A stretch of DNA of 64,000 nucleotides from Vombatus ursinus. Lineage: Eukaryota; Chordata; Mammalia; Diprotodontia; Vombatidae. Position 1 is the stretch's first letter, and each line of letters begins with the position of its first letter. Positions 41,285 to 51,715 of this stretch are shown here, piece by piece. The notes beneath the pieces are model-generated. The model was given only the letters and a program-made list of their open reading frames with translations. It made no database searches and was not told the DNA's origin. The stretch is from NCBI RefSeq assembly GCF_900497805.2, contig NW_020940358.1:22480200-22544199 (forward strand). The letters run 5' to 3'. A program made the translations under genes and the position numbers.

Positions 41285-41472
41285 GTATTACATTTACATA
41301 CTTTTGCCCTCAAAGAGTGTATTACCTACATTACCTCTTTAGCATCCTCACAACAACCCTGTGAGGGAGGCAGTATTTTTCATATTTCATATGGGAAAAC
41401 TGAGGTTCAGAAAGGTTAAATGATTTAACCAAGGTCACAAAACTGGTAAGTGGCAGAGCCAGGATTCAGAAC
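41285..41472 (-). mobile_element. MIR-type SINE, antisense
   Basis: 'catcctcacaacaaccctgt', 'gggaaaactgaggttcagaa' and 'gtaagtggcagagccaggat'. Confidence 0.9.
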
Positions 41473-41725
41473 CATGGAATCATCTAATTTCAGAGTTGTA
41501 AAGTTTCCTCAGAAAACATCTAGTTCAGTGTATATTGAGAAAGAATTGTCTTTACAATAGTTCCAACGAATGGTTATATGGTCTCTGTTTGAAGACTTCC
41601 CATCATATATGATGGGAAACTCATTATTTACCAAGGTAGTCTATTCTAGTTTGGGACTTAATTAATTGTTTGAAAATCTTACCTTATATCAAATCCTTTT
41701 GGATTTGGATCAACCTCTTTCTAGG
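41472..41725 (-). mobile_element. L3/CR1-clade LINE 3' region, antisense
   Basis: 'tctgtttgaagacttcccat', 'gatgggaaactcattattta' and 'aggtagtctattctagtttg' match the reversed L3 3' region. Confidence 0.8.
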
Positions 41726-41759
41726 GACAAGTAAAATAATGAAAGCTCTTGGGAATAAG

Positions 41760-42118
41760 GGAGGTAGGAGGGAAGACTGACCATAATTGGTCCAGTCTTC
41801 ACGAACATGTGCAATGTACTCTGCTAACGAATCCCCAAGTGGACCTTGGAGTGTGCACACACATTCTATAACAAGTTCTAGGCACTAACAACACGGTGAA
41901 GAAATGGACTTTTGATTGGCTACTGAGCCAGATTTGGGGTGCATCCAAAAGGTTTTCACTGGTCAACAGACTTACTTTAATATTTACCACTGGTTAACAT
42001 CTAAATGAGGAGTGGGAGAGGAGCCATGGGCCCTCTGTCACCCAAAACATGGCCCTACTCTTGCTGAGAGAGATGACAGCAACATTAAGCTTTCATCTTG
42101 ATCCTTTTCCTTTCTCCC
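41760..42118. other. Unassigned sequence
   Basis: No family recognised; it borders the long L2 copy and may include its worn 5' part. Confidence 0.35.
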
Positions 42119-42358
42119 TCCTTCCATTTTCTGGTACTCGTAGAAACCTGGCTGCTTCATTCCAGCCATCTTTTCCAGTGCTGGTTACAATTTGATTTAT
42201 ACCCCATAGCTTGCTGGATGTGATGGGGAGCTGAAATATTCTTTGTTCCCCTTTTCCACTTTAGTTGTTCTTCTACCACCATCCCTCAGGAACCTTTGCT
42301 CTTTTGAGATTCAAATCAATTATCCAAATCAGATCTTGGTAGCCAATAATAATCCCTA

Positions 42359-42948
42359 CAGAGGTTTCTAAAGTGGGCAATACTACCCCCCTGGGGGGTG
42401 CTGGAATGATGCAGGGGGGCAGTAGTAGTCTCAGGTGGTATTGAATAAAAATAAAGGGGCAGTGGAAGAACAAAAAAAGAAGAGAAGAGAAGAAAATTTT
42501 GAAAAACTATACATGTTTCATCTGTTGTGTAACAGTTAAAGTTGTAGTGATTACATTATTTTCCAAATAAACACACAAAATGCAAGTTACAACTGATCAG
42601 TGGTCAAGTTTGCTGACAGGTCTTAACAAGTAAGTGTTGGCAGGCAAGAGTGTTGCTCATTGTTGGGAAGTCCAGCATGCATCAGCAGGAATATGTACAT
42701 GTAATGCCTTGCTTACAATACAATACTACACAGTAACAATGCAATATTGCATCATCAAAATTTCAATGCAGAAAAAAACCACAAATTTACAATAAATTAA
42801 TAAATTTAAAATGTTCCATTTTAAAAAATTTTTTGAAATTATGCAATTTTTTTTTAAAAACCATTAAAGAGTTAAAGCAGATTTTCAGTAGGACACTGAG
42901 TAATTTTTTTAAAGGGTGTAGTAGGTCAAATAAGTTTGGAAACCTCTG
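42359..42948. mobile_element. hAT-like non-autonomous element inside the L2
   Basis: The left end 'cagaggtttctaaagtgggc' and the reverse complement of the right end, 'cagaggtttccaaacttatt', share a 10-base CAGAGGTTTC terminus and partial similarity beyond. 'ccccctggggggtgctgg' follows the left end, as in many hAT ends. The immediate flanks share only 5 bp ('cccta'), not the 8 bp typical of hAT. No transposase frame is seen in 590 bp. Confidence 0.8.
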
Positions 42949-44860
42949 CCCTAGAACATTCTCCTTCTTTTTTCAATGAGTTCAGTGCCTGGTTCACAGT
43001 CCTTTTCTAACTCCAATTCCTAACCTTCATGTTAGGAGACTTCGACATACATATTGATGCCTCCTCAAATAACCTAAATTCCTAGTTCCTCAATCTACTC
43101 AGTTCCCTTCATCTCACCTTAGCTAGAGAGAAATAATTATACCCTTGATCTTGCCATCACCCACATGTGTTTCACTTCCATGTTCATGAATTCCTTTATC
43201 TGATCACAATCTTTTATAATCAACTCCTAACCCTGTTTCTGATCCTCATCATGAACTCCAGTCCCTCCACCCCTCAGTTCTTTCTTAGGCCACCATCCCT
43301 ACACAGGCTTCACTCTCCTTCCTTCCCAATCTCAACCCCAACCTCAATCTCAATTTTGGATTATTTCCACTATCCACCATCTTCACTGTGCTCCTGAATA
43401 GAGCTGGAGAAAGTCACAAAACCATATTGGCTGGGTCCACTAAAAATTTGTGTTACTTAATCTCAACTAAGTCCTCACTATAGCAAGGCAAAGTTTTCAC
43501 ATCTCCATAATCAATTCAACTCTCCCACTCACAATAGCTATTATTTCAAAACTTTTCCAACTCTCTTCAAGCTTCCCAAGGCACTTTTCATACCCTCTTA
43601 GCTGAGGACCTTGACATAATTCTAAATAAATAAATACACATAGACAAATATAAATAGAATGGAGATCATTTGGTGAAAAATCCCTCTTCCTTGCTTTTCA
43701 ACTCATATCACTCAGATGTCATCCTCCACTATCACTCTTATCTCCCATGAAGAGATAGCACTTCTCCTTGCCAAAGCAAACCCCTCTATATGCATTCTTG
43801 AACACACTGCATTCCATCTTCCTCGGCAGATTGCCCCCCTTCTCTCTAATCATCAGTGTCTCTCTATCTACTGGTTCCTTCCCTGCTGCCTACAAACTCA
43901 TCCATATCTCTCCATTCCTTAAAAAACTCTCACTTGATGTAACTATTCTTGCTATCTGTGAGTCCATATTTATCCTCCCCTTCTTGGTTAAATGTCTTGA
44001 GAAAGTCATCTAGTCATCTAGAAAGCTGTTGAGGCTAGTGACCTACCCATCTGAACAATACAGTGCCTCCACTTTCTCCCTCCCTTTTGAAATCCTTTGC
44101 AATCTGTCTCCTGGCCTCATAATTTGACAGAAATTTCTCTATCTAAAGTTGCCAGCGATCTCTTATTTGACAAATCAAATGGCCTTTTATTCAGTCCTCA
44201 TCATTCTGGACCTTTCTGCAGCCTTTGACCAGCTCGCTTACCGTCTCTCTTCTCCTAAATATTCTCTTCTCTCTAGATTTTTGTGACATTGCTCTCTTTT
44301 GGTTCTCTTCCTACTTGTCTGGCCACTTCTCATTCTCCTTTGCTGGACCTTTACCTAGGTTATGCCCACTAACTATGGATGACCCCAAGGCTTGCCCTGG
44401 GACCTCTTCTCTTCTCCCTTTCTACAGTCTTGCTTTATGATCTCATCAGCTCCCATGGGTGTGATTATCATCTCAGTGCAGATGACTCCTAGGTCCATAT
44501 ATCCAGCCCTAAGCTCTCTCCTGAGCTCTAGAGTCTTATCACCCAATGCCTCTTGGATATGATAACTTGGAAGTCCCATAGGCATCTCAAAAATGTCCAA
44601 AACAGAACTCCTATCTTTCCCACAGATCCATTCCCTCTTCCAGACTTTATCTTTTACTTTAAAAAGGGCACCACCCACCATCCAGTTATTCAGGATCACA
44701 ACCTCATTGATATCTTCAACTCACTTGCACTCATCCTACATATCAAATTTGTTGCCAACTCTTCAGATTTCTACCTTTACCAAAACTCTCATATAAGTCC
44801 ATTTCTCTCTACTCACACAGTACCACCCTGGTACAAACTCTCCTCATCTCACTCCTAGAC

Positions 44861-44968
44861 CCCTTAATAAAAGAATTTGTTCTGTGAAGTTTGGATTCAG
44901 TCAAAGGGCCACACTTGAGGACCTAGAGGGCCACATGTGGCCTCGAGGCCACAGGTTCCCCACCCCTG
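44861..44968 (-). mobile_element. 108-bp hAT-type fragment with target duplication
   Basis: Read on the minus strand it starts 'caggggtggggaacctgtgg' followed by repeated GGCC(A/T)C blocks, a recognised hAT terminus. The other end lacks a matching CAG end. Yet 'tcctagac' (44853-44860) and 'ttctagac' (44969-44976) match at 7 of 8 bases, and the L2 reading resumes across them. It looks like a complete short insertion. Confidence 0.75.
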
Positions 44969-45107
44969 TTCTAGACTATTGCAATAGCCTTCTGGTTAGC
45001 ATCCTGCCCAAAGTCTCTTCCCTCACTAATCCATTCTCCACTCAGTTACCAAAGTTATTTTCCTAAAGTACAGGGCTCACCATATCATCCTCCCTATTCA
45101 ATAAATT

Positions 45108-45359
45108 GTTGTTGTTGTTGTTAAGTCATTTTTCAGCAACTCTTCATGACCCCATTTGGCATTTTCTTAGCAGAGATACTAGAGTGGTTTGCCATTTCCT
45201 TCTCCAGCTCATTTTACAGATGAGGAAACGGAGGCAAACAGAGTTAAATGACTTGCCCAAGGACACACAACTAGTACATATCTGAGACTAGATTTGAACT
45301 CAGGAGCTGTCCTGACTCCAGGACCAGAACTCTATCCACTGTGCCACCTAGCTTCCCCC
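45108..45359 (-). mobile_element. MAR1-like SINE inserted in L2, antisense
   Basis: A (GTT)n start (the reversed (AAC)n tail) leads to 'ttggcattttcttagcagag', 'cagatgaggaaacggaggca' and the head complement 'gtgccacctagcttcc'. The 9-bp 'caataaatt' is duplicated at 45099-45107 and 45360-45368. L2 resumes with 'ctagtggtgccttatta'. Confidence 0.93.
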
Positions 45360-45771
45360 CAATAAATTCTAGTGGTGCCTTATTATCTCTAGGATTAAAT
45401 AGAAAATCCTTTATTTGACAGTTAAAGCCCTTCACAACTCTGCCCTTTCCTGACTTCCTTTACTCCTCTCCACATACTCTAAGACTGAGCTATGCTGGAC
45501 TACTTGTTCCTCACATATAAAACTTCCTCTCCCAGCTCTGCCTTTTCACTGACTGTCCAGCATTTCTAGAATGCTTTCCCTCATTATGTCCACCTACTGA
45601 TTTCCTTCACATCTCAGCTCAAAGACTACCACCTGCAGAACTCCTTTCCTGATCCTCTCTACTCCGCTACCCACCACTAGAGCTTTCCATCTGGGATTAT
45701 TTCCCATTTATACTGTGTATTTCTTAAATGTACGAAGTTGTTTAGATGTTGATTCCCTCATTAGAATGTGA

Positions 45772-46173
45772 GGTCCACATCCATAAACAGAAAGAAAAAC
45801 CACATGCAAAAAATCAAAAGCAAATGTTGCAAAATTAAAAAGCAAGGCTTGAAAGAAGAGATATGAGAAGACACTCCCACCCTACCTCTTTGCAGAGGTG
45901 AGAGGCCCACAAGCGTTGAACATTGCACATATTTTCAGACTTTTTTGATATATTGAGCAGTTATGCTGATTTTTTTTCCTCTTTTTCTTTTTTTGTTAAG
46001 AAAAAATTGTCCTATGGGATAGCTCTCTGGGAAGGGGAGGAAAAGGGATATTTATTTATTTAGAATTATGAGTCAAGGTCCTCAGCAAAGAGGGGATAGA
46101 AAGTGCCTTGGGAGGAATACTGGGGGAAACTATAGTGATGGAAAGAAGACATCAATAAAAACTAATTTACAAA
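45772..46173 (+). mobile_element. Unclassified ~400-bp retroelement-like insertion in L2
   Basis: It is flanked by 'agaatgtga' (45763-45771) and 'agaatatga' (46174-46182), and L2 3' UTR sequence continues on both sides. It has a T-rich block, then 'gatagctctctgggaagggg' and 'gaagacatcaataaaaacta', ending A-rich. The A-rich end and target duplication point to an L1-style retrotransposed 3' fragment, but I cannot name the family. Confidence 0.65.
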
Positions 46174-46309
46174 AGAATATGAACTCCTAGAGAGCTCCCA
46201 GAAGCCAGGGACTTGATTGTAGCCCTTCTCTGCAACGCTAGCTTTTGGCATAGTGCCTGATACATAGTGAGTGCTTAATAAATACTTGTTGACTGACCAC
46301 TGACCGATT

Positions 46310-47040
46310 GGCAGCTGCTACCTATCCCTCCACCGAGGTTCCCACGTGGCCTGTGAATACCAGGCCCTCTGCTCATCGCTTCTGTGCCTGCTCCTTTCCT
46401 GATTTAGGTAAAGGAATATTGGAGAATTCTGGCACGTGGCACCAGAAGCCAGATAGCTCAAGTCCATGCCAGAATTTGCACAGAGGAGGCAACAATGAAG
46501 TCGCTGAAAAGTGGCCTGCTTGAGCCAGCCCGGTGGCAGGAAGCAACAACACATGCGCTGGCCACGCCACACCCAGAAGTGAACGTGGTAGGTGAACGCT
46601 TTGTAGAAACTACTGTAAATCTGAGTTCAGATTTCCCAGGAACTGAACTGATTGCAGGAGAATGTGACCCGCCCCTCCCAAACAATTTCTTTCAATGGAG
46701 AATACTTAGTAAATTCTGTTGTTCACCCTTGCGCTGAATATCCCTTTGTTTTTACAAATTTATTAACGAGTGTTAATCAGTTAAATTATGCTGAGGCACT
46801 GATCACTATTGGAATAGGATCCTGAAGCCAACTGCACCAGAAAAAGACACTCCCAAAACTCTGAGGGGCGACTCTACCCTTGCAATGGAAGACTCATCAG
46901 TATGTGAGGAATTTAGGATAAGTATCCTCTTTATTTGGGCTCCACTTAAAAGCCTGGGCCTGCTTGGCTTTTGTCTTTCTTTCCCAGTGCCTAGCCCAGC
47001 TCCTTCTCATAGCAATTGTTCCCTGAGATTGTTCAAATGA
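46310..47040. other. Repeat-poor segment with locally raised CpG
   Basis: Between the L2 end and the next L3 fragment no repeat landmark is seen. The part 46320-46740 has at least a dozen CpG dinucleotides, unusually many for this window. Several short overlapping frames exist on both strands; none has a recognisable domain. Confidence 0.5.
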
Positions 47041-47240
47041 ATAAATCTAATCCCACTTCCATACATAATCCTTCAAAAACTTGAAGACGGCTTAAACCTT
47101 TATTTCTCCGGGCTAAATATAACCAGTTCTTTCAAAGGATTTCTGTATGGCATGACATCAGAGACCCCTCATCATCATCATCTTTCTCCTCTGTATTAAC
47201 TCCAGCTTTCAACCTTCTTCCTAAAATGCAGTGCACAGAA
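47040..47240 (-). mobile_element. L3/CR1-clade LINE fragment, antisense
   Basis: 'tctccgggctaaatataacc', 'caaccttcttcctaaaatgc' and 'agtgcacagaactaggcaca' follow the reversed L3 order. Confidence 0.8.
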
Positions 47241-47249
47241 CTAGGCACA

Positions 47250-47320
47250 ATGCTGGCTCTAGGGTCAGAGGGTCTGATTTAGAACCTCACCTCTGATGCT
47301 TACTATCTGTGAGCGTCTGC
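47250..47320 (+). mobile_element. MIR-type SINE scrap, sense
   Basis: 'ctctagggtcagagggtctg' and 'gatgcttactatctgtgag'. Confidence 0.6.
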
Positions 47321-47565
47321 ATCAAGACTATATGTGGAAAGAGGCCATGGGCCATTGAACCCTTTCATGTATTTGACTTCTAGACCTATCAGTCAACACG
47401 AATCAGCAACAAAATCCAGCTCTAACGGGGATGAAAATCACTCAATAAATCTCGGAGTTGGAGCTGGAATCTAGTCCACAGTCCAACATATATCCAAAGC
47501 ATGAATTCTCTCTAACACATTCCCAGCAATCAGCCAACCAAGCTTCCCACTGAACACCTATAAAG

Positions 47566-47765
47566 ACAGCATGGTACAGATGAGGATAGAGTGGGGGACT
47601 TCTAGTCAAGTAAACCTGTGTTCAAATCCCAGCTCCAACATTTAATATTGCAATACACCTCTCAGCCTCAGTTTCCTAATCTGTAAAATGGAGATAATAA
47701 TACCAGCACTGCCTGCCTCCCAAGGCTATTGTGGGAAAAGTGCTCTGAATAACTTAAAACACTAC
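47566..47765 (+). mobile_element. MIR-type SINE, sense
   Basis: 'gtgttcaaatcccagctcca', 'cctcagtttcctaatctgta' and 'tgcctcccaaggctattgtg'. Confidence 0.9.
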
Positions 47766-47890
47766 ACCTCAGAAATGGAAGTCATCATTACCTCCTGAGA
47801 CAGCCCATCTCACTGTTGGGCAGCTCTAATTATCAGAAAATTCTTCCTTCTGAGCCAAAATCTGCCCCCCTATAACTTCTACCCATCAAT
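47765..47890 (-). mobile_element. L3 LINE 3' fragment, antisense
   Basis: 'ctcctgagacagcccatctc', 'gggcagctctaattatcaga' and 'agccaaaatctgccccccta'. Confidence 0.85.
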
Positions 47891-48010
47891 CAAGCACTAC
47901 TGTGTATATATAGCCTCATGCTGAGCCTTGTAGGATAAAAAACTAGAAATAGAATTATAATTAGAAAACTTATTCCTTGACCTTAAGGAGCTTCTAATGT
48001 CAGAGAACAC
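47890..48010 (-). mobile_element. L2 LINE 3' end, antisense
   Basis: 'aagcactactgtgtatatat' and 'ccttaaggagcttctaatgt'. Confidence 0.65.
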
Positions 48011-48099
48011 TTAAAAATCAACGTAGCTACTCAGACAAATTAAACATAGCTCCAACTGAGTACCTAAGTACCGAGGTAGGGAAGGAAACTGGTCCAAGG

Positions 48100-48735
48100 A
48101 ACAAGTGACCAGGAAGGCAAGTAGACTAGTGACCAGGACATGTCCTCATATGAATGAGTTAAAGGAACTGGGAATGTTTAGCCAGGAAAAGAGAAGACTT
48201 GGGAAAGGGGAGAAGAGGAATGGACATTATAATTGTCTTCACACATTTGAAGGGCAGCTAGAGGGCACAGTGGATAGAGTACTGGACTTAGAATCAGGAA
48301 GACTCATCTTCATGAGTTCAAATTCTCCCTAGCTGTGTGACCTTGGGCAAGTCACTTAACCCTGTTTGCTTCAGTTTGCTGTAAAATGAGCTGGAAAAGG
48401 AAATGGAAAACCACTGCAGTATCTTTGCCAAGAAAACCCTAAATGGGGTCATGGAGAGTTGGACACGACTGAAACAATTGAACAAATGAATCACGCATTT
48501 GAAGAGCTGTCATGTGGAAGAGGAAGTAATCTTGTTCTGCTCAGCCCCAGGAGGCAGAACTATGAATACTGAAAAGTTATGGAGAGGAAGATTTCAACTT
48601 CACTTAAAGAAAAAACTCCCTGGGGATTAGAGTTGTTTGTTCCAAAGTGGAATGGGCTGCCTGAGGAGGCTGTGGGCTCCTGGTGATTGCAAGCCTTTCA
48701 GCAAAAGCTGGATTCCTTATAGGGAGCAAAGAATG
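48100..48735 (+). mobile_element. L3/CR1-clade LINE 3' region, sense, split by a SINE
   Basis: 'gttaaaggaactgggaatgt' and 'gccaggaaaagagaagactt' lie before the SINE. 'gaagagctgtcatgtggaag', 'gctcagccccaggaggcaga' and 'ccaaagtggaatgggctgcc' lie after it. It ends near 'aaagctggattccttatagg'. Confidence 0.88.
48253..48490 (+). mobile_element. MAR1-like SINE inserted in L3, sense
   Basis: tRNA-like head 'ggcagctagagggcacagtg', core, then the Bov-B-like tail 'tatctttgccaagaaaaccc' and 'gagttggacacgactgaaac'. The flanking 14-mers at 48239-48252 and 48491-48504 match at 13 positions. Confidence 0.94.
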
Positions 48736-49120
48736 CACTTCATGTTGGAGGAAACTGGTCTGAAAACCAGAAATGAAGGCAACAGAAATGAAGAAAAGTC
48801 CAATGGAGATTTGCCAACTGCCCATTCATTTGATCTGTGTAGACAGCCATATCTGAGATTGACTTTAAGGCCTGAATCATCTGATTGGGCTACCCACAGA
48901 TTAAGTCAACTGGATAACTGCTAAATTTCCATGTCAATTTGTGATATGTGAACCCAACCATAAGTGGACGATTTTGACTTAGGAATTCACTCCTGATGGT
49001 ACATGGAAAAGTAAAATCCAGGAAAAGCCATAAATAGAGGCCTGAGGCCTACTGGGAATCCAGATACCTGGAGTCCTAATTTTAATTATCTAGATAATCT
49101 ACATAGTTTATAAGATGCCA
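48736..49120. other. Unassigned sequence
   Basis: No family or exon recognised. Confidence 0.4.
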
Positions 49121-49122
49121 GG

Positions 49123-49300
49123 TAGGATCATAGATCTAGATAGAGCAGGAAGGGACATTAGTGATCATGCAGCCCAATCCCCCACATTTTCTAGATGAGG
49201 AAATTAAGATGAGGTGAAGTGACTTGTCTAAGAATGCAGAGACAGCAGAACAGAAATTCGAATTCAAATCCTCTGATTTAAAAGCTAACTCTTTTTCTAC
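49123..49300 (-). mobile_element. MIR-type SINE, antisense
   Basis: 'gcaggaagggacattagtga', 'tctagatgaggaaattaaga' and 'attcaaatcctctgatttaa'. Confidence 0.85.
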
Positions 49301-49579
49301 TTCTTGGTGCTCGCCCTCTTGAGAGGAGCCACTCTGAATGAAAGGCAAGAAAAAGTGGAAGGGAAGAGTCTGTTTGTAAACTATTGCCTAGCCTCTGATA
49401 CAACCCAAACTAGCCTGAACAATTCTGTCGCACCCACCAAATTGTATGGCCACGAAGATCCAAGCAGCCTCGTAGTTTTAGGGCCCAGAAACGATACTTC
49501 CAATAATGGTTTATTCTGATGCCTCATCAGAGGATGAAGCCTGGGATTCTCCAAGACTATCCCAGCAGGATTTAAGCCG

Positions 49580-49818
49580 GGTGGCTCAGCAGCTCGAACA
49601 CTAAGCCTGGAAACAAGAAGATCTGAATTCAAATCTATCCTTACACACTAGCTGTGTGACATAATCTCTATTTACCTTGGTTTCATAATCTATAAAATGG
49701 AAATAATACCAGCACCTACCTCCCAGGGTTGTTGTGAGTATCAAATGAGATAATATTTGTAAAAATGCTTTACTAACATTAAAATGCTGTATAAATGCTA
49801 GCTGTTATTATTATTTAA
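49580..49818 (+). mobile_element. MIR-type SINE, sense
   Basis: 'gatctgaattcaaatctatc', 'cctcccagggttgttgtgag' and the tail 'tgctgtataaatgctagctg'. Part of the core is deleted. Confidence 0.9.
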
Positions 49819-49819
49819 G

Positions 49820-50260
49820 TTCTCGTAGGTCCAACCAAACTGGGCCTGCTCAACTATAGAAAAACGAACAATATAATTATTGTCTGAAGATTATCCCAAC
49901 TAAATTCAGAGAACCTCATTGGTAGGCTGACCTCCAAGTGATGAATTTTTTGACCACAGCAACTCATAATGACCATCTGCCCAAAGGCATAGACATGGCA
50001 CCATCTGTGTTGGTAGAAGAATTAGCCAGACCATTGAGATGTATCCCTGAAGCATTCAAGTAAAAGGGGACATGTTATCCAACCAGATTATCTCCCTCTG
50101 GGGCCTCTTTCAGGCCTTCAGATGAGTTTAAGAGCTTTCTCTGGGAGAAAGCTGACAAAGGACCAGCAGAAACCAGATGGGCTGTTGTGAGGAGAATCAA
50201 AGGGCAGATAATCAGACTGTTGGAAAGGAGGGACCTGGTCTAGGTGAACTTTTACTATTC
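49820..50260. other. Unassigned sequence
   Basis: No family or exon recognised. Confidence 0.4.
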
Positions 50261-50261
50261 C

Positions 50262-50462
50262 TACTACTACTAATAATAGCTACTTTAATGCTTATAAAGC
50301 TGCTGATGCTCACAAAAATTTTGTGAGGCATATTATTCTTCCTATTTTACAGATGGGGAAACTGAGGCTACAAGAGAGTAAGTTATTTGCCCAGGGTCAC
50401 ACAGCTAGTATCTGAGGCAGGAATCTAATTCAGGTCTTCCTCACTGTGCCAACCTGCCTCTC
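50262..50462 (-). mobile_element. MIR-type SINE, antisense
   Basis: 'tattttacagatggggaaac', 'cccagggtcacacagctagt' and 'cactgtgccaacctgcctct'. Confidence 0.92.
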
Positions 50463-50544
50463 TAATAAGTAAGACCCTTAGCTATCCACCCTAGTTTTCT
50501 TCTGTCCTTTATCAGTCATCCAACAGGGTAAAAGTGAGATCATA

Positions 50545-50638
50545 AAATGTTAGAAAATTAAAAAGATATGGAACATGGAGAATTGAATGCTAGAGTTGGA
50601 AAGGACCTTAAAACAGATAATGTTAGAGGGGAGGAAGT
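50545..50638. repeat. Two units of the ~35-bp repeat
   Basis: 'gaatgctagagttggaaagg' then 'accttaaaacagataatgtt' matches the unit of arrays 1 and 2. Confidence 0.65.
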
Positions 50639-50639
50639 G

Positions 50640-50887
50640 AATAATAATTTATATAGTACCTACTATGTGCCAAGCACTGTGCTAAGCATTTGTTGTTGTT
50701 TAACAAATATTATCTCATTTGAACCTCACAATAACCTTTGAAGGTAAGTGCCATTATTATTGCCATTTTACAGTTAAAGAAACTGAGGCAAACAGAGGCT
50801 AAGTGACTTACCCAGTCACTAGTAAGTGTCTGAGTTCAGATTTGAATTCAGATTTTCCTGACTGTAAGACCAGTACTCTATTCAGCC
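50640..50887 (-). mobile_element. MIR-type SINE, full length, antisense
   Basis: 'ctactatgtgccaagcactg', 'cattttacagttaaagaaac', 'gtcactagtaagtgtctgag' and 'gtaagaccagtactctattc'. A short 'ttgttgttt' insertion sits in the tail. Confidence 0.92.
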
Positions 50888-50964
50888 CTGTTAGATCTAC
50901 AAAGAAGAGTAAAATGCAGAATCTTTGATCTAAAACAGATCTTAGAACAAAGAAATTTAGAATA

Positions 50965-51105
50965 TCCTTGCAGTCCAGAAAAACCAGGTTCAAATCCTAT
51001 CTCTGAAACTTAGTTGTGTGACTTTAGAAAAGTCATTTAAACTCTCCTAGCCTCAATTTCATCATCTATAAAGTAAGGAGGTTCTTCGGCATCTATGAAC
51101 TTGGG
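50965..51105 (+). mobile_element. MIR-type SINE, sense
   Basis: 'ccaggttcaaatcctatctc' and 'agcctcaatttcatcatcta'. Confidence 0.85.
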
Positions 51106-51114
51106 CTTATTTTG

Positions 51115-51268
51115 TTTTACATTTTGATAACTGTTCTCAATATAATCGGTATCTCTTGTAATCGTATGTATTTTATTTTATTCATTTTAAAACGTTATTC
51201 TGTGAAGTGGTCCATAGGTTTAACTGGACTGCCATAGGGGTCCATGACATGAAGAAGGTTAGGACCTT
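51115..51268 (-). mobile_element. hAT-type MITE fragment (copy C), antisense
   Basis: 'ttttaaaacgttattctgtg' and 'ggactgccataggggtccat' reverse-complement to the interior of copies A and B ('gaagcctatgga', 'agaataacgtttttaaa'). Confidence 0.7.
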
Positions 51269-51309
51269 CTGGATTAGCTAGCCTCTAACATTCTTTACAA
51301 TTCTAAGTC

Positions 51310-51715
51310 CACTGTGATCTAGAATGACCTAGAAGGGATTTTAGAACATGGAACCAAGAATGGTAAAGCAGGAACAGACCTTAGAACAGAAAATATTAGA
51401 GCTAGCAGGAACCTTAGAAGGTAGAATATTTGACCTAGGGGGCAGCTAGGTGGTGCAGTGGATAGAGCACAGGCCCTGAAGTTAGGAGGACCTAAGTTCA
51501 AATCTGGCCTTAGACCAAACACTTGACACTTACTAGCTGTGTGACCCTGGGCAAGTCACTTAACCCCAATTGCCAAAAAAAGGAATATTTGACCTAAAAG
51601 AGACCTTAGAACATGGAATCCATAGAACCTAGAATGTTAGACCTGAAGGGACTTTAAAATATAGGGTTTGAAGACATTTGAGCTGAAAGAGATATTAAAG
51701 GTTAGAACATATTGT
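51310..51715. repeat. Tandem array of the ~35-bp unit (array 2), split by a SINE
   Basis: Units before the SINE include 'agaagggattttagaacatg' and 'gctagcaggaaccttagaag'. Units after it include 'agagaccttagaacatggaa' and 'cctgaagggactttaaaata'. About seven to eight units in all, each ending near 'ccttagaaca', as in array 1. Confidence 0.85.
51438..51582 (+). mobile_element. WSINE1-like SINE inserted in the tandem array
   Basis: 'ggcagctaggtggtgcagtg', 'gaagttaggaggacctaagt' and 'caagtcacttaaccccaatt' with a short A tail. The 14-mer 'gaatatttgaccta' is exactly duplicated at 51424-51437 and 51583-51596. Confidence 0.96.

Larger units (their letters stand above)
42120..46300 (+). mobile_element. 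Long L2-clade LINE with endonuclease, RT and tail, sense
   Basis: Coding remnants occur in the right order. LVETWL near 42135-42153 and LGDFDIHIDA at 43032-43061 belong to the APE endonuclease. KVASDLLFDKSNGL with VLIILDLSAAFD near 44140-44229 is the RT signature, and LDYCNSLLVSILPKVSS at 44971-45021 is the RT C-terminal side. The 3' UTR landmark 'cattagaatgtgag' is at 45759-45772 and the terminus 'gtgagtgcttaataaatact' is at about 46267-46286. Four younger insertions total about 1.35 kb, leaving about 2.8 kb of LINE. The frame is broken throughout, so the copy is dead. The 5' UTR and start are not identifiable. Confidence 0.88.

Noticed and set aside
46310-46745. CpG-island promoter
   Set aside because: CpG is raised relative to the window but far below island density, and no first exon is visible.
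51438-51582. tRNA-like heads (A/B-box-like sequence) as possible tRNA genes
   Set aside because: All are SINE heads followed by SINE bodies and A-rich tails; none folds into a complete tRNA by eye.
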